Below, in pieces: positions 1 to 7,063 of a DNA stretch of 64,000 nucleotides; position 1 is the stretch's first letter, and each line of letters opens with the position of its first letter. This DNA is from a virus. The notes below the pieces were generated by a model. The model did not search any database. It worked only from the letters and a program-made list of their open reading frames with translations, and had not been told where the DNA came from. Position numbers and translations under genes: made by a program. Where the stretch lies: IMG/VR virus record IMGVR_UViG_3300032288_002935, positions 1 to 64,000 of that record. One strand, given 5' to 3'.

Positions 1-2
1 CT

Positions 3-146
3 AAAAAAGGTCTATACGAAAATATTCATGCTAAAAGAAAGCGCATTAAAAATGGTTCCGGGGAAACTATGAAAAAACCTGGAACCAAAGGTGCGCCTAC
101 TAAAAAAGATTTTATTAAGTCTGCTAAAACTGCTAAAAAAAATTAA
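3..146 (+). CDS. Small basic phage protein, C-terminal part (start outside window)
   Basis: An open frame runs from the window edge to a TAA at 144-146. The visible 47 residues are rich in Lys, Arg and Gly, with a segment reading HAKRKRIKNGSGETMKKPG. Similar small Lys-rich proteins are common among structural genes of Bacteroidetes and other phages, but I know no firm function for them. It lies just upstream of two more tiny basic proteins and the capsid genes, so a virion or DNA-condensing role is possible, though this is inference only. The reading frame and stop are clear; the true start cannot be seen. Confidence 0.6.
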   Translation, partial: KKGLYENIHAKRKRIKNGSGETMKKPGTKGAPTKKDFIKSAKTAKKN

Positions 147-148
147 TC

Positions 149-271
149 ATGGCTGCAAAGAAAATTAAAAAAGAAAATACTGATTGTGCTGTAAAAACCA
201 AAAAAGCTTTTCAAGCAGGATTAAGTATAGGGCGCAATATGAAAAAATCTACTTCTAAAACTAAAAAGTAA
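149..271 (+). CDS. Tiny lysine-rich protein (40 aa), function unknown
   Basis: ATG at 149 follows two bases after the stop of the previous gene, and the TAA at 269-271 overlaps the ATG of the next gene. The 40-residue product begins MAAKKIKKENTDCAVKTKKA and has many lysines spread along it. There is no recognisable domain. Tight packing between two other small basic genes is the main argument that it is real. It may belong to the head module, but nothing in the sequence fixes a role. Confidence 0.5.
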   Translation: MAAKKIKKENTDCAVKTKKAFQAGLSIGRNMKKSTSKTKK

Positions 272-441
272 TGGCACAGGTTAAAAAAGGAATGGGTTTT
301 AAAGCAGCACAAAAAAACATTGCAAAGAAGCAGGGTGTATCAATGGAAAGTGCTGGTGCTATATTAGCATCTGCTGCTAGAAAAGCATCACCAACTGCAA
401 AGAAAAAAAATCCAAACCTTAAAAAAGTTAAAGGGAAATGA
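271..441 (+). CDS. Small basic conserved phage protein (56 aa)
   Basis: The start ATG overlaps the upstream stop (TAATG), and its own stop overlaps the next start (ATGA at 438-441), which indicates translational coupling. The product begins MAQVKKGMGFKAAQKNIAKK, continues with an Ala-rich helical stretch, and ends in a Lys-rich tail. Proteins of this look (a short helix-turn segment followed by ARKASPTAKKKNP) recur in phage head modules, but I cannot name a function. It is probably part of the same late operon as the downstream connector-like gene. Confidence 0.6.
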   Translation: MAQVKKGMGFKAAQKNIAKKQGVSMESAGAILASAARKASPTAKKKNPNLKKVKGK

Positions 442-1139
442 CAAACGATACTATTCAAATAAAAGTAAAACAGCGCATCAATAAGCTGGCAAGTAATGAT
501 TTTGATAATATCATGCCTTGGCAAATAATTGAAGCTTTTAATAAAGCTCAATCTGGTTGGTGCAGAAGAAATTTAATGGGAACTAATTTAACCAAGACTG
601 GTGATGAAAGTAGTAAAAGACGTATAGATGATTTACAGATTTTGCTAACTGAAAAAGCATTACCTATGGTTAAAAAAGATTTATATTATATTTCTCCTAA
701 ATTGCCTACTGATTATTTTGAATGGAAATCATTATCTACAAGTGGTACTACCGCATGTTGTCCTAAAAGAAGATTCATGGTGTATTTAGCTGAAGAAGCA
801 AATATTGGTGAATTACTTAGAGATCATAACAAGCGACCAAGTTTTGATTGGTCTGAAACTTTTTGTACAATTGCAAACAACAAAATAAAAGTTTTTACAA
901 ATAATGAGTTTGATGTTGTTGATACTACATTGACTTATTACAGACAACCAAGAAGAATTGAAATCACAGGTGTGTCAGATCCATACACTGGACTTGTTTC
1001 TACAGCTAATGTAGAATGTGAGTTTAAAGATGATTTAGTAGAGTTATTTATAGATGAGTGTGTAAAAATTCTAGCTGGTGATCTTGAGGATGTAAACACA
1101 AGTCAAATTGCAGATAATTCAGTTGAAACTAATAATTAA
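438..1139 (+). CDS. Putative head-tail connector / ring protein
   Basis: This 233-residue protein sits upstream of the Dps-like gene and the major capsid gene. It opens with a helical region and has a mixed central part containing TYYRQPRRIEITG around residues 165-177. It ends with an acidic helix of the form DDLVELFIDECVKILAGD followed by a polar tail. This layout (N-terminal helix, small beta region, long acidic C-terminal helix) resembles adaptor or ring proteins found near the capsid gene of many Bacteroidetes podoviruses. I recognise it as a conserved structural type rather than by a named domain. It overlaps the upstream gene by 4 bases and ends 6 bases before the next. Confidence 0.5.
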   Translation: MTNDTIQIKVKQRINKLASNDFDNIMPWQIIEAFNKAQSGWCRRNLMGTNLTKTGDESSKRRIDDLQILLTEKALPMVKKDLYYISPKLPTDYFEWKSLSTSGTTACCPKRRFMVYLAEEANIGELLRDHNKRPSFDWSETFCTIANNKIKVFTNNEFDVVDTTLTYYRQPRRIEITGVSDPYTGLVSTANVECEFKDDLVELFIDECVKILAGDLEDVNTSQIADNSVETNN

Positions 1140-1145
1140 AAATAA

Positions 1146-1616
1146 ATGAATACTCCACAAAGAGGTCTGTTAAAAAGACCAACTCCACAAGCACAATCAA
1201 CTGCATCTCAATCATACACAAAACCATCAGGTAATCATTGTGTAGAAGAAACAACTGCTTGTATTTGTGAATTAATGAATGCATCTATTTCATTTCATAA
1301 ATTACATTTAAAAGTATCAGGTGTTGGTGCACATGCTATACATGTTGCATTAGGACCACTATATGAAGGTTTACCAGGTTTAATAGATGGTATAACAGAA
1401 GGTTATCAAGGAGCAGCAGAAAGAATTTTAGTTCTTACAGATTGTTGCCCTAGAACTCTTAATTCTGTAGAAGAAGCTATTATCTACATTAGAGAAATCT
1501 ATGATATGATTTGTTCATTACAAGACATTATGTGTTTCTCTGAAATTTCAAATGAATTAGATGTAGTTAAGTCATTGTTAGCATCAACAAAGTACAAACT
1601 TTTATTTTTAAAATAA
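1146..1616 (+). CDS. Dps/ferritin-like four-helix protein (DUF5856-like)
   Basis: After a polar leader of about 30 residues, the 156-residue protein shows a helix with two His (H51, H54), then GAHAIHVALGPLYEGLPGLI, then DGITEGYQGAAERIL. That spacing of His, Asp and Glu (H51, H63, H66, D81, E85, E92) resembles the Dps/ferritin-like phage family annotated as DUF5856. Dps proteins bind iron at subunit interfaces and protect DNA, but whether this copy keeps an oxidation site cannot be settled here. The N-terminus also carries a CICELM motif unlike classic Dps. It sits directly before the major capsid gene, so a virion role is plausible. The family call is by eye. Confidence 0.6.
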   Translation: MNTPQRGLLKRPTPQAQSTASQSYTKPSGNHCVEETTACICELMNASISFHKLHLKVSGVGAHAIHVALGPLYEGLPGLIDGITEGYQGAAERILVLTDCCPRTLNSVEEAIIYIREIYDMICSLQDIMCFSEISNELDVVKSLLASTKYKLLFLK

Positions 1617-1659
1617 ATAATCACAACTTTAGCAAAAAAAAATAAATAAATTACTTGCA

Positions 1660-1715
1660 TTTGTAATTTTATTTACATATATTATTATACTGTTTATTAA
1701 TTAAAAAAAAGAAAG
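1660..1715 (+). promoter_or_regulatory. Probable promoter and A-rich leader of the major capsid gene
   Basis: The 99-base gap before the capsid gene is almost pure A+T. It contains TTTG at 1660-1663 and the box TATATTA at 1678-1684, a box also seen before the genes at 5031, 11955 and 19059. The ATG is preceded by TTAAAAAAAAGAAAG, an A-rich leader without a clear Shine-Dalgarno match. No start site is proven; the call rests on position and on the repeated box. Confidence 0.4.
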
Positions 1716-3329
1716 ATGAGTTATTTCAATCATGCGTACCGCAAGTCATTTGTTGGTACGAAAGCTACACAAGCTGGTTCAGGTACAGCTAAAGCAGTTA
1801 ACAATGGTTTCTTAACGGATGCTGGTGTTCCTACTTCAGCATTAGCTGAAACTGCTGCTCCATACGCATTAGGTGTTGGAACTTATGGATTTTTTAATCC
1901 AGATACTTATGTATCAGTGAATGCTGCTTCTGCGGAAGTTATTGCAGGTAAACCTTTAGTTTTTGCTGCTGCATCATTGTTTACAAATGATAAAATTGGA
2001 CCATTCCACGGAGGGTACAAAGAGTCAAACAAATCTAAAATGATCAATCCAAGATTTGTGCACAAGTTTACTAAAATGACAGGTGCTGCTACTGAGCAAT
2101 CTATTTGGCATTTAGGGAACACAAACTGGAATGCTGATGCAATTGCAACTTTAGGTGCTCTTACAGGTGGTACTGGTTACACAAATGGTACTTATACTAA
2201 TGTTGCATTAGTAAGTACAGTTGGTGCTGGTGCTTTAGCTACTGTAGTTGTAGCTGGGGGTATTGTAACAGGTATTACAATTACTGCTCCTGGTCAAGGT
2301 TATGCTGTTGGTACTGTTTTAACTTTACCTGCTTCTGTTCCTTATACAGCTGGTACTCCTGCATCTACTTCGGTTGCTACAATTAAGTACAATGCTACTG
2401 GAAGTACAGTTTGTAAATTTGATTTTGTTTGTGGGGAAACTTACAACTTACGTTTAGATTTATGGGGTTCTCCAGTTCTTCGTTTCTTAAACCATGATTT
2501 GTACAAAACTTTAGCTGCATCTACTGGATGTTGTCCTGATGGTACAATCGTACCAGGTAATGTTGATTCAACTTTAGTTATGATCAATTGGGCTAACCAA
2601 ATTGTAAATGATTTATGGTTACAACATTTCATCAGACCAATAGTTTACACTCAAAATGGTCTTCCATTGTTTGCTACTGCTGCTGAAGCTGTTGCTGCTG
2701 GTTTCACTGCTGCTGCACCTGCTACTCCATCAATACCAGGTTCTGCGTCTATTTGGGCTAACTATGTATCTCCAGGATATATTGCTGGAACAACAGCTGG
2801 TTTACGTTTAGTTACTGCTTATGTAGAAACTAAATTTGGTAACTGTTCTTTCCAAAACTCTGATTTCTTTGAGAAAGAAGTAGTTCAAATGAATGTTTCA
2901 TTAACAGATTTATCTGGTGAACCATGTGAATTCTCTGCATTATGTGCAAACAAAGAGTATGCTGGATTTACAGGTCAAGGATTTGGTGAGCAAGTTTTAA
3001 GAGATGTTATCTTGGATGAGTCTTACTTACAAAATCATTTCTCTGATGATGTTCGTATCCGTGAGATTACTCAAGGAGATCAATACTTCACAGCAATTAA
3101 CCGTAATGCATTATATACTCGTTATGTAATTCAACACAGTGTTCCTCGTTATAACAACCCTTCAGGTGTTTATGACAATGATCAATATGCATTGAATATT
3201 TATGTACCAGCTGCTACTGCAACTGCGTTTGAAGCATTCATGGCTGTTTGGTTAGGAGCTGCTGCTGTAGGTGGTGTAGTTTCTTTAGAAACTTATGGTC
3301 ATACTGCGTATACTCCGGCTGCGCTTTAA
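1716..3329 (+). CDS. Major capsid protein, crAss-like (HK97 fold expected)
   Basis: The 537-residue protein opens MSYFNHAYRKSFVGTK and contains NDKIGPFHGGYKES, FVCGETYNLRLDLWGSP and RFLNHDLYKTL followed by TGCCPDG, all hallmarks of crAss-like major capsid proteins. The fold is known from that family to be HK97-like and forms the head shell. Residues about 147-225 look like an inserted module: Gly/Thr/Val-rich with GGTGYTNGTYTN and PGQGYAVGTVLTL, a pattern familiar from phage fibre beta-domains. It probably projects from the capsid surface. The gene has its own leader and is followed by a strong terminator, which suits high expression. Confidence 0.92.
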   Translation: MSYFNHAYRKSFVGTKATQAGSGTAKAVNNGFLTDAGVPTSALAETAAPYALGVGTYGFFNPDTYVSVNAASAEVIAGKPLVFAAASLFTNDKIGPFHGGYKESNKSKMINPRFVHKFTKMTGAATEQSIWHLGNTNWNADAIATLGALTGGTGYTNGTYTNVALVSTVGAGALATVVVAGGIVTGITITAPGQGYAVGTVLTLPASVPYTAGTPASTSVATIKYNATGSTVCKFDFVCGETYNLRLDLWGSPVLRFLNHDLYKTLAASTGCCPDGTIVPGNVDSTLVMINWANQIVNDLWLQHFIRPIVYTQNGLPLFATAAEAVAAGFTAAAPATPSIPGSASIWANYVSPGYIAGTTAGLRLVTAYVETKFGNCSFQNSDFFEKEVVQMNVSLTDLSGEPCEFSALCANKEYAGFTGQGFGEQVLRDVILDESYLQNHFSDDVRIREITQGDQYFTAINRNALYTRYVIQHSVPRYNNPSGVYDNDQYALNIYVPAATATAFEAFMAVWLGAAAVGGVVSLETYGHTAYTPAAL

Positions 3330-3350
3330 GATTATATAAATATCTTCCTA

Positions 3351-3390
3351 AAATGGAGAATGGAGGTTTTCTCTGTTCTCCATTTTTTTT
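3351..3390 (+). terminator. Rho-independent terminator after the capsid gene
   Basis: A perfect 10-bp inverted repeat, AAATGGAGAA at 3351-3360 and TTCTCCATTT at 3376-3385, encloses a 15-base loop and runs into a T tract ending near 3391. It lies 21 bases after the capsid stop codon. Partial read-through would give the capsid gene a higher transcript level than the downstream structural genes. Confidence 0.8.
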
Positions 3391-3403
3391 TAAAACTAAA
3401 AAT

Positions 3404-3964
3404 ATGGCAACAAATTCTCTAAGTTTAAATATACCAAACATAATGACAGACTGTATTCTTCGCATAGAAGATACAAGTGTTTATGAACCATTATTACCTT
3501 ATGTTTGTCCAACAGTGCAAGTATTAGTTCCAGGATATAAAGATTGTGTAACTTTTAATGATACAACTCTTCCTAAAGTTGATAAAAATTTTGTATTCAA
3601 TTTGACAGCATGTGATTTAAAAACACAAACTTCAAGTTGTGGAACTGAATTTGATTCATTGCCTGATGGAATATATGTAATTAAATATGCACTATCTCCT
3701 CATGACAGAATGTATGTTGAGTACAATCATTTAAGAGTAACAGCTTTAAGAAAGAAACTTAAAGATGAGTGGTGTAAATTAAAGTTAAGTGCATGTGAAC
3801 CAATCCCTGAAACTCAAAATAAATTTTTATCTTTGATGCAAATAACAGGTTATATAGATGCTGCTCAAGCAAAAGCTGAATACTGTTTAGATTCAGAACA
3901 AGCAATGGTATTATATAACTATGCTAAAAAATTGTTAGATAATTATTCATGTAAACTTTGTTAA
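3404..3964 (+). CDS. Structural protein of unknown role, downstream of capsid
   Basis: The frame is open from further upstream, but the terminator at 3351-3390 and the A-rich leader ACTAAAAAT favour the ATG at 3404, giving 186 residues (MATNSLSLNIPN...). The first two thirds are beta-rich, with VLVPGYKDCVTF and DGIYVIKYALSPHDRMYVEY. The last third is helical, with paired Cys and a helix ending LLDNYSCKLC. Its place directly after the capsid gene fits a conserved auxiliary or adaptor structural protein of crAss-like phages. No domain name can be given with confidence. Confidence 0.65.
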   Translation: MATNSLSLNIPNIMTDCILRIEDTSVYEPLLPYVCPTVQVLVPGYKDCVTFNDTTLPKVDKNFVFNLTACDLKTQTSSCGTEFDSLPDGIYVIKYALSPHDRMYVEYNHLRVTALRKKLKDEWCKLKLSACEPIPETQNKFLSLMQITGYIDAAQAKAEYCLDSEQAMVLYNYAKKLLDNYSCKLC

Positions 3965-3965
3965 G

Positions 3966-4106
3966 ATGGGAAGTCAAGTATGCGCAAATTGTGGAGTATG
4001 TACATGTACAGGTACTCAATTAGTTAAAGCAACAAATGGTAAATCATGTTGTACTGCTTGTGTAAACGTAGTCAATCAGCAAATTGCTGAAGGACAAATA
4101 AAATGA
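3966..4106 (+). CDS. Tiny cysteine-rich protein (46 aa)
   Basis: ATG at 3966 lies one base after the upstream stop, and TGA at 4104-4106 lies 4 bases before the next ATG. The product starts MGSQVCANCGVCTCTG and later has SCCTACVNVV, so seven of its 46 residues are Cys in CxxC-like spacing. That suggests a small zinc-binding or disulphide-rich peptide. The N-terminal pattern resembles the first 15 residues of later appendage proteins (starts at 6289, 7064, 8959 and 10327). Function unknown. Confidence 0.6.
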   Translation: MGSQVCANCGVCTCTGTQLVKATNGKSCCTACVNVVNQQIAEGQIK

Positions 4107-4110
4107 AATT

Positions 4111-4989
4111 ATGGATTTAGATTTGCTTAAAGGTTTTAGACCAAGGTTGTTATACTTTGATTTAGAAGATTATCCTACTATACCTCAATCAATTTCAGGT
4201 ATTGGAGATAAAGAACATGCTGAAGAACGCTATCAGTTAGATTGTTGTTCAACTGGTGAAACTTTTAAAGTAAATGGTTTACCTGCAGTTTTTGTATTTA
4301 AAGGAAAAGCTGCAGTAAACAATCACCCTGATGATTTAATTGATGTTGTTCTTACATCTATAAAAGACAGTAGTGGTAATTTAATCACAGGTTGTTTAAA
4401 ATTAGTTGATGCTGAATGTTATGAAGAATATGAAGAATTTGCTTGGGAAGATATATTTCTTGAAACAGAGTGTGTAAGCACTTGTCAAGAATGTTTACCT
4501 AAACCTGTTCCAGAACCATTCATTACAAATCATAAAACAATTTATCCTGATTTTAAAGTAAACAATGTTGATCCTTATGAAGCAGAACAAATATTCTGTG
4601 AATTTGGAAATGCAATGTATGAAAAAGTATTAGCATTAAAATATGGCGTACAATTCTGTTGTCCTACAGATCTAATGCAATCTACTATAGAACATGAGAT
4701 TTTAAAAATGGATATTGCAGAAGATTTAAATGCTTGTAATAATTTAACTTTTACCCCTGGTTCATGTAAAAAATATACTATTACTATACCAAGATTAAAA
4801 GAAGGATTTTTGTATTTCAAAGATTGTAATGATGTTATTAGAACAGTTGCAGTTCATTCATCAAGTCAAGACTATAACACTGTTGTATGTGGTATAACAC
4901 AACAAACAGCATCATCAATTTACTTATTAACTCTTAATCCAAGTATGATTGTACCTGTACAATTTGTTGAAGGTTTAGATTGCGAGTAA
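4111..4989 (+). CDS. Structural protein, function unknown (292 aa)
   Basis: A 292-residue, acidic, Cys-containing protein. The N-terminal half looks beta-rich (LPAVFVFKGKAAVNNHPDDL, IDVVLTSIKDSSGNLITGC). A linker holds CVSTCQECLPKPVPEP near residues 128-143, followed by a helical segment with VQFCCPTDLMQSTIEHE and a C-terminal beta region. It shares with its neighbours the habit of placing CC pairs between beta and helical parts. Position between capsid and fibre genes implies a virion protein, possibly part of a head or collar appendage; this is inference. No enzyme motif was seen. Confidence 0.55.
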   Translation: MDLDLLKGFRPRLLYFDLEDYPTIPQSISGIGDKEHAEERYQLDCCSTGETFKVNGLPAVFVFKGKAAVNNHPDDLIDVVLTSIKDSSGNLITGCLKLVDAECYEEYEEFAWEDIFLETECVSTCQECLPKPVPEPFITNHKTIYPDFKVNNVDPYEAEQIFCEFGNAMYEKVLALKYGVQFCCPTDLMQSTIEHEILKMDIAEDLNACNNLTFTPGSCKKYTITIPRLKEGFLYFKDCNDVIRTVAVHSSSQDYNTVVCGITQQTASSIYLLTLNPSMIVPVQFVEGLDCE

Positions 4990-5010
4990 GTTATTAGGAA
5001 AATTAATTAA

Positions 5011-5030
5011 AATTTTGTATATTATTAGAT
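5011..5030 (+). promoter_or_regulatory. Putative A+T-rich promoter box before gene at 5031
   Basis: The 41-base gap contains AATTTTGTATATTATTAGAT ending directly at the ATG. The core GTATATTA (5017-5024) is the same octamer as at 11946-11953 and 19032-19039. It lies only 6 bases from the start codon, so a transcript starting just after it would have almost no leader. It could instead be part of a translation leader. Confidence 0.3.
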
Positions 5031-5540
5031 ATGGGAAAGCCGACAAATACTAGAACTGCAGGATGCGCAACAACTACAAGTAACTGTGTTGTTTGGCAAG
5101 GTCCTGATTTATGCTGTATTGATCTTTGTCACGGAGATTCAATCAGTGAAGTAATAAATGAATTAGCAAAAAAGATTTGTAAGATTTTTGAATTGTTAAA
5201 TATTCAATCTTATGATTTATCAGAATTAGCTGGAACATGTGGTCCATCTAATTATATTGAGTTAATTCAATTATTAATTGATGAAATAGCTACATTAAAA
5301 AATAATACAAATACAGTTTCAACAAGTGCTTCAGGATGTCCTGATTGTGAATTAGCTGTTGCAACTTGTTTTCAATCTCAATATGGGGTTGTATTGTCAA
5401 TGACAGATTATGTAGTTGCTATTGGAAAAAAACTTTGTGATCAACAAGTACAGATCCAAACACAAAATAATGCTATTGCTCAATTGACACAACAAATAGC
5501 AAATATGCAAGTACAAATAAACTTATTAATAGCAGGATAA
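5031..5540 (+). CDS. Appendage/fibre protein with adaptor domain and C-terminal coiled coil
   Basis: The 169-residue protein has an N-terminal Cys motif, NCVVWQGPDLCC, followed by a helix with GDSISEVINELAKKIC (C19 to C50). This pattern recurs in the protein starting at 7064 and in other Bacteroidetes phage fibre proteins. The middle has SASGCPDCELAVATC. The last 35 residues form a Gln-rich heptad repeat (VQIQTQNNAIAQLTQQIANM) typical of a trimeric coiled coil. A trimeric head or tail fibre, or the stalk that other fibres attach to, is the likeliest role. The motif sharing is seen directly; the role is inferred. Confidence 0.6.
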   Translation: MGKPTNTRTAGCATTTSNCVVWQGPDLCCIDLCHGDSISEVINELAKKICKIFELLNIQSYDLSELAGTCGPSNYIELIQLLIDEIATLKNNTNTVSTSASGCPDCELAVATCFQSQYGVVLSMTDYVVAIGKKLCDQQVQIQTQNNAIAQLTQQIANMQVQINLLIAG

Positions 5541-5541
5541 A

Positions 5542-6285
5542 ATGAAAAAGAAATGTTCTACTAATGCTATTTCAATTAGCACACCAGTTCCTACATGTCC
5601 AACTGTAACTCCAGTAGTTCCTGTAGTACCTGTTGGATGTTCTGATCCATTAACTTATTTTTTTAAATTAGTTGTTAATTATTCTATTAGTCAAAATGTA
5701 AAATTTGATGTAGCTTTTGATGATTTGTTAGCAGTAGGATTGATTACTCCTACAGCTGATATAATTTGTTGCCCGGATTGTACAAATGCACCATTTTATG
5801 GTCTTATGAATGTTTCAAGGTTAAATGTTTTAGCTGGTATGTTAAACTGGCAATCAACAGAACCTAATTTAATTACTCCTTGTTGTATAAATGTTGAAGC
5901 ATCTGTTGAAAAATATAACAATTATATTACATACATGCTTAATGGAGATACACCAACTAAAGAAATACCTGAGTGTTGTGATAATAATTTTACTTCATGT
6001 CTTAAATTATATGCAGATAACTTAGATTATTTAGCATTATTAAATGATGGTATTGTTGAAGTAAATACATTAAACAATCAAAGTTCTTTGTGTAATTTAT
6101 ATAATTTGTTAGATACTTATGCTGATCAAATTACACTGACATCAACTGTATCTAATTTTATTTTAGATTTTTTACAGGGTGGGTTTGTAGTTCATTGTTG
6201 TGGTTGCAATATATTTATTGGTACAGTTAATGCATTTGAAGCTTATTTAAATACAAATATTTGTTTAGAATTAAATCCTTATTAG
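5542..6285 (+). CDS. Cysteine-rich virion protein, first of a paralogous pair
   Basis: This 247-residue protein starts one base after the previous stop. After a Pro/Val-rich, Cys-tagged leader it contains FKLVVNYSISQNVKFD, CCPDCTN near residues 77-83, CCIN, ECCDNNF and a C-terminal HCCGCNIFIGT. The next gene repeats the same landmarks in the same order at similar spacing, so the two are tandem paralogues. The regular CC pairs suggest zinc sites or stabilising disulphides. The C-terminal part ends in NAFEAYLN, as the partner ends in NTFMEFYYN. Probably part of an appendage in the virion; no named domain. Confidence 0.6.
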   Translation: MKKKCSTNAISISTPVPTCPTVTPVVPVVPVGCSDPLTYFFKLVVNYSISQNVKFDVAFDDLLAVGLITPTADIICCPDCTNAPFYGLMNVSRLNVLAGMLNWQSTEPNLITPCCINVEASVEKYNNYITYMLNGDTPTKEIPECCDNNFTSCLKLYADNLDYLALLNDGIVEVNTLNNQSSLCNLYNLLDTYADQITLTSTVSNFILDFLQGGFVVHCCGCNIFIGTVNAFEAYLNTNICLELNPY

Positions 6286-6288
6286 ATC

Positions 6289-7038
6289 ATGAGTTGTTCA
6301 AAATGCAAAACAAGCCAGTGTACATGTGAAACTTCTTTGTGTGTAAATCCTTTAATCTATATGATTAAAGAAGCTTTTTCATTAGTTGGTACTGATGGTG
6401 ATGCTGCTTCAATAAATGATGCAGAAAATATTTTAGTTGATATAACTAAAAATAATTCATATCCAGTTATACAAAATATTTATGATATACCATTAGCATT
6501 GGTTACAGTTTTAACTAATGGAATTTCACTTTCTAATAATGAAAATATCTGTTGTCCTGATTGCACAAATGGATTATATGTTATTGGTAACAGAGCTATT
6601 ATACAAGATATTATTGATAATGAAACACCTCCAAAATTATGTTGTGTTGAACATCAAAGTTCTTTATTATACTGGAACTCTTTTTTAATACAATGGGAAG
6701 AATCTTATAATACAACTAATGTTAAATGTTGCGATACTGATTTTTCTGAAGTAGTTAAATTATGGATAGCAAGTTCTAATTCAGCTTCTGCTAGTTTTAA
6801 TTTGAGTAGAGTTATAGAACTTGGTATTTTTGAATCATCTTCATTTAATGGAATGAGTGGTTTAGGTATTCTTTACAACTATATTAAAGCATTGCATCCA
6901 GATTTTACTGCTGCAGATTATTTAAATATTTTAGGAGTTATTACCAACTTAGGTATTGTGGTTGAATGCAAAGGTTGCACAATTAAAATAGCTTCTGGTA
7001 ATACATTCATGGAATTTTATTACAACAATTTACCTTAA
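6289..7038 (+). CDS. Cysteine-rich virion protein, second of a paralogous pair
   Basis: The 249-residue protein begins MSCSKCKTSQCTCETS, a compact Cys cluster. It then follows the plan of its upstream neighbour: a helical segment, CCPDCTNGLYV, LCCVEHQSS, KCCDTDFSEVVKLW, and a C-terminal ECKGCTIKIASG. Sequence between the landmarks has drifted strongly, which points to an old duplication and divergence. It differs by carrying the N-terminal CxxC tag shared with the proteins at 7064, 8959 and 10327. A virion appendage subunit is the best guess; no enzymatic motif is present. Confidence 0.6.
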   Translation: MSCSKCKTSQCTCETSLCVNPLIYMIKEAFSLVGTDGDAASINDAENILVDITKNNSYPVIQNIYDIPLALVTVLTNGISLSNNENICCPDCTNGLYVIGNRAIIQDIIDNETPPKLCCVEHQSSLLYWNSFLIQWEESYNTTNVKCCDTDFSEVVKLWIASSNSASASFNLSRVIELGIFESSSFNGMSGLGILYNYIKALHPDFTAADYLNILGVITNLGIVVECKGCTIKIASGNTFMEFYYNNLP

Positions 7039-7063
7039 TTTATAACATTAAAACTTTAACAAA

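Noticed and set aside
261-551. Minus-strand open frame across the first small genes
   Set aside because: It runs opposite to the overlapping coupled genes at 271 and 438 and its product is a hydrophobic low-complexity shadow.
3248-3403. Upstream extension of the gene that starts at 3404
   Set aside because: The extra codons overlap the capsid gene in another frame and cross the terminator hairpin at 3351-3390; the ATG at 3404 has a normal A-rich leader.
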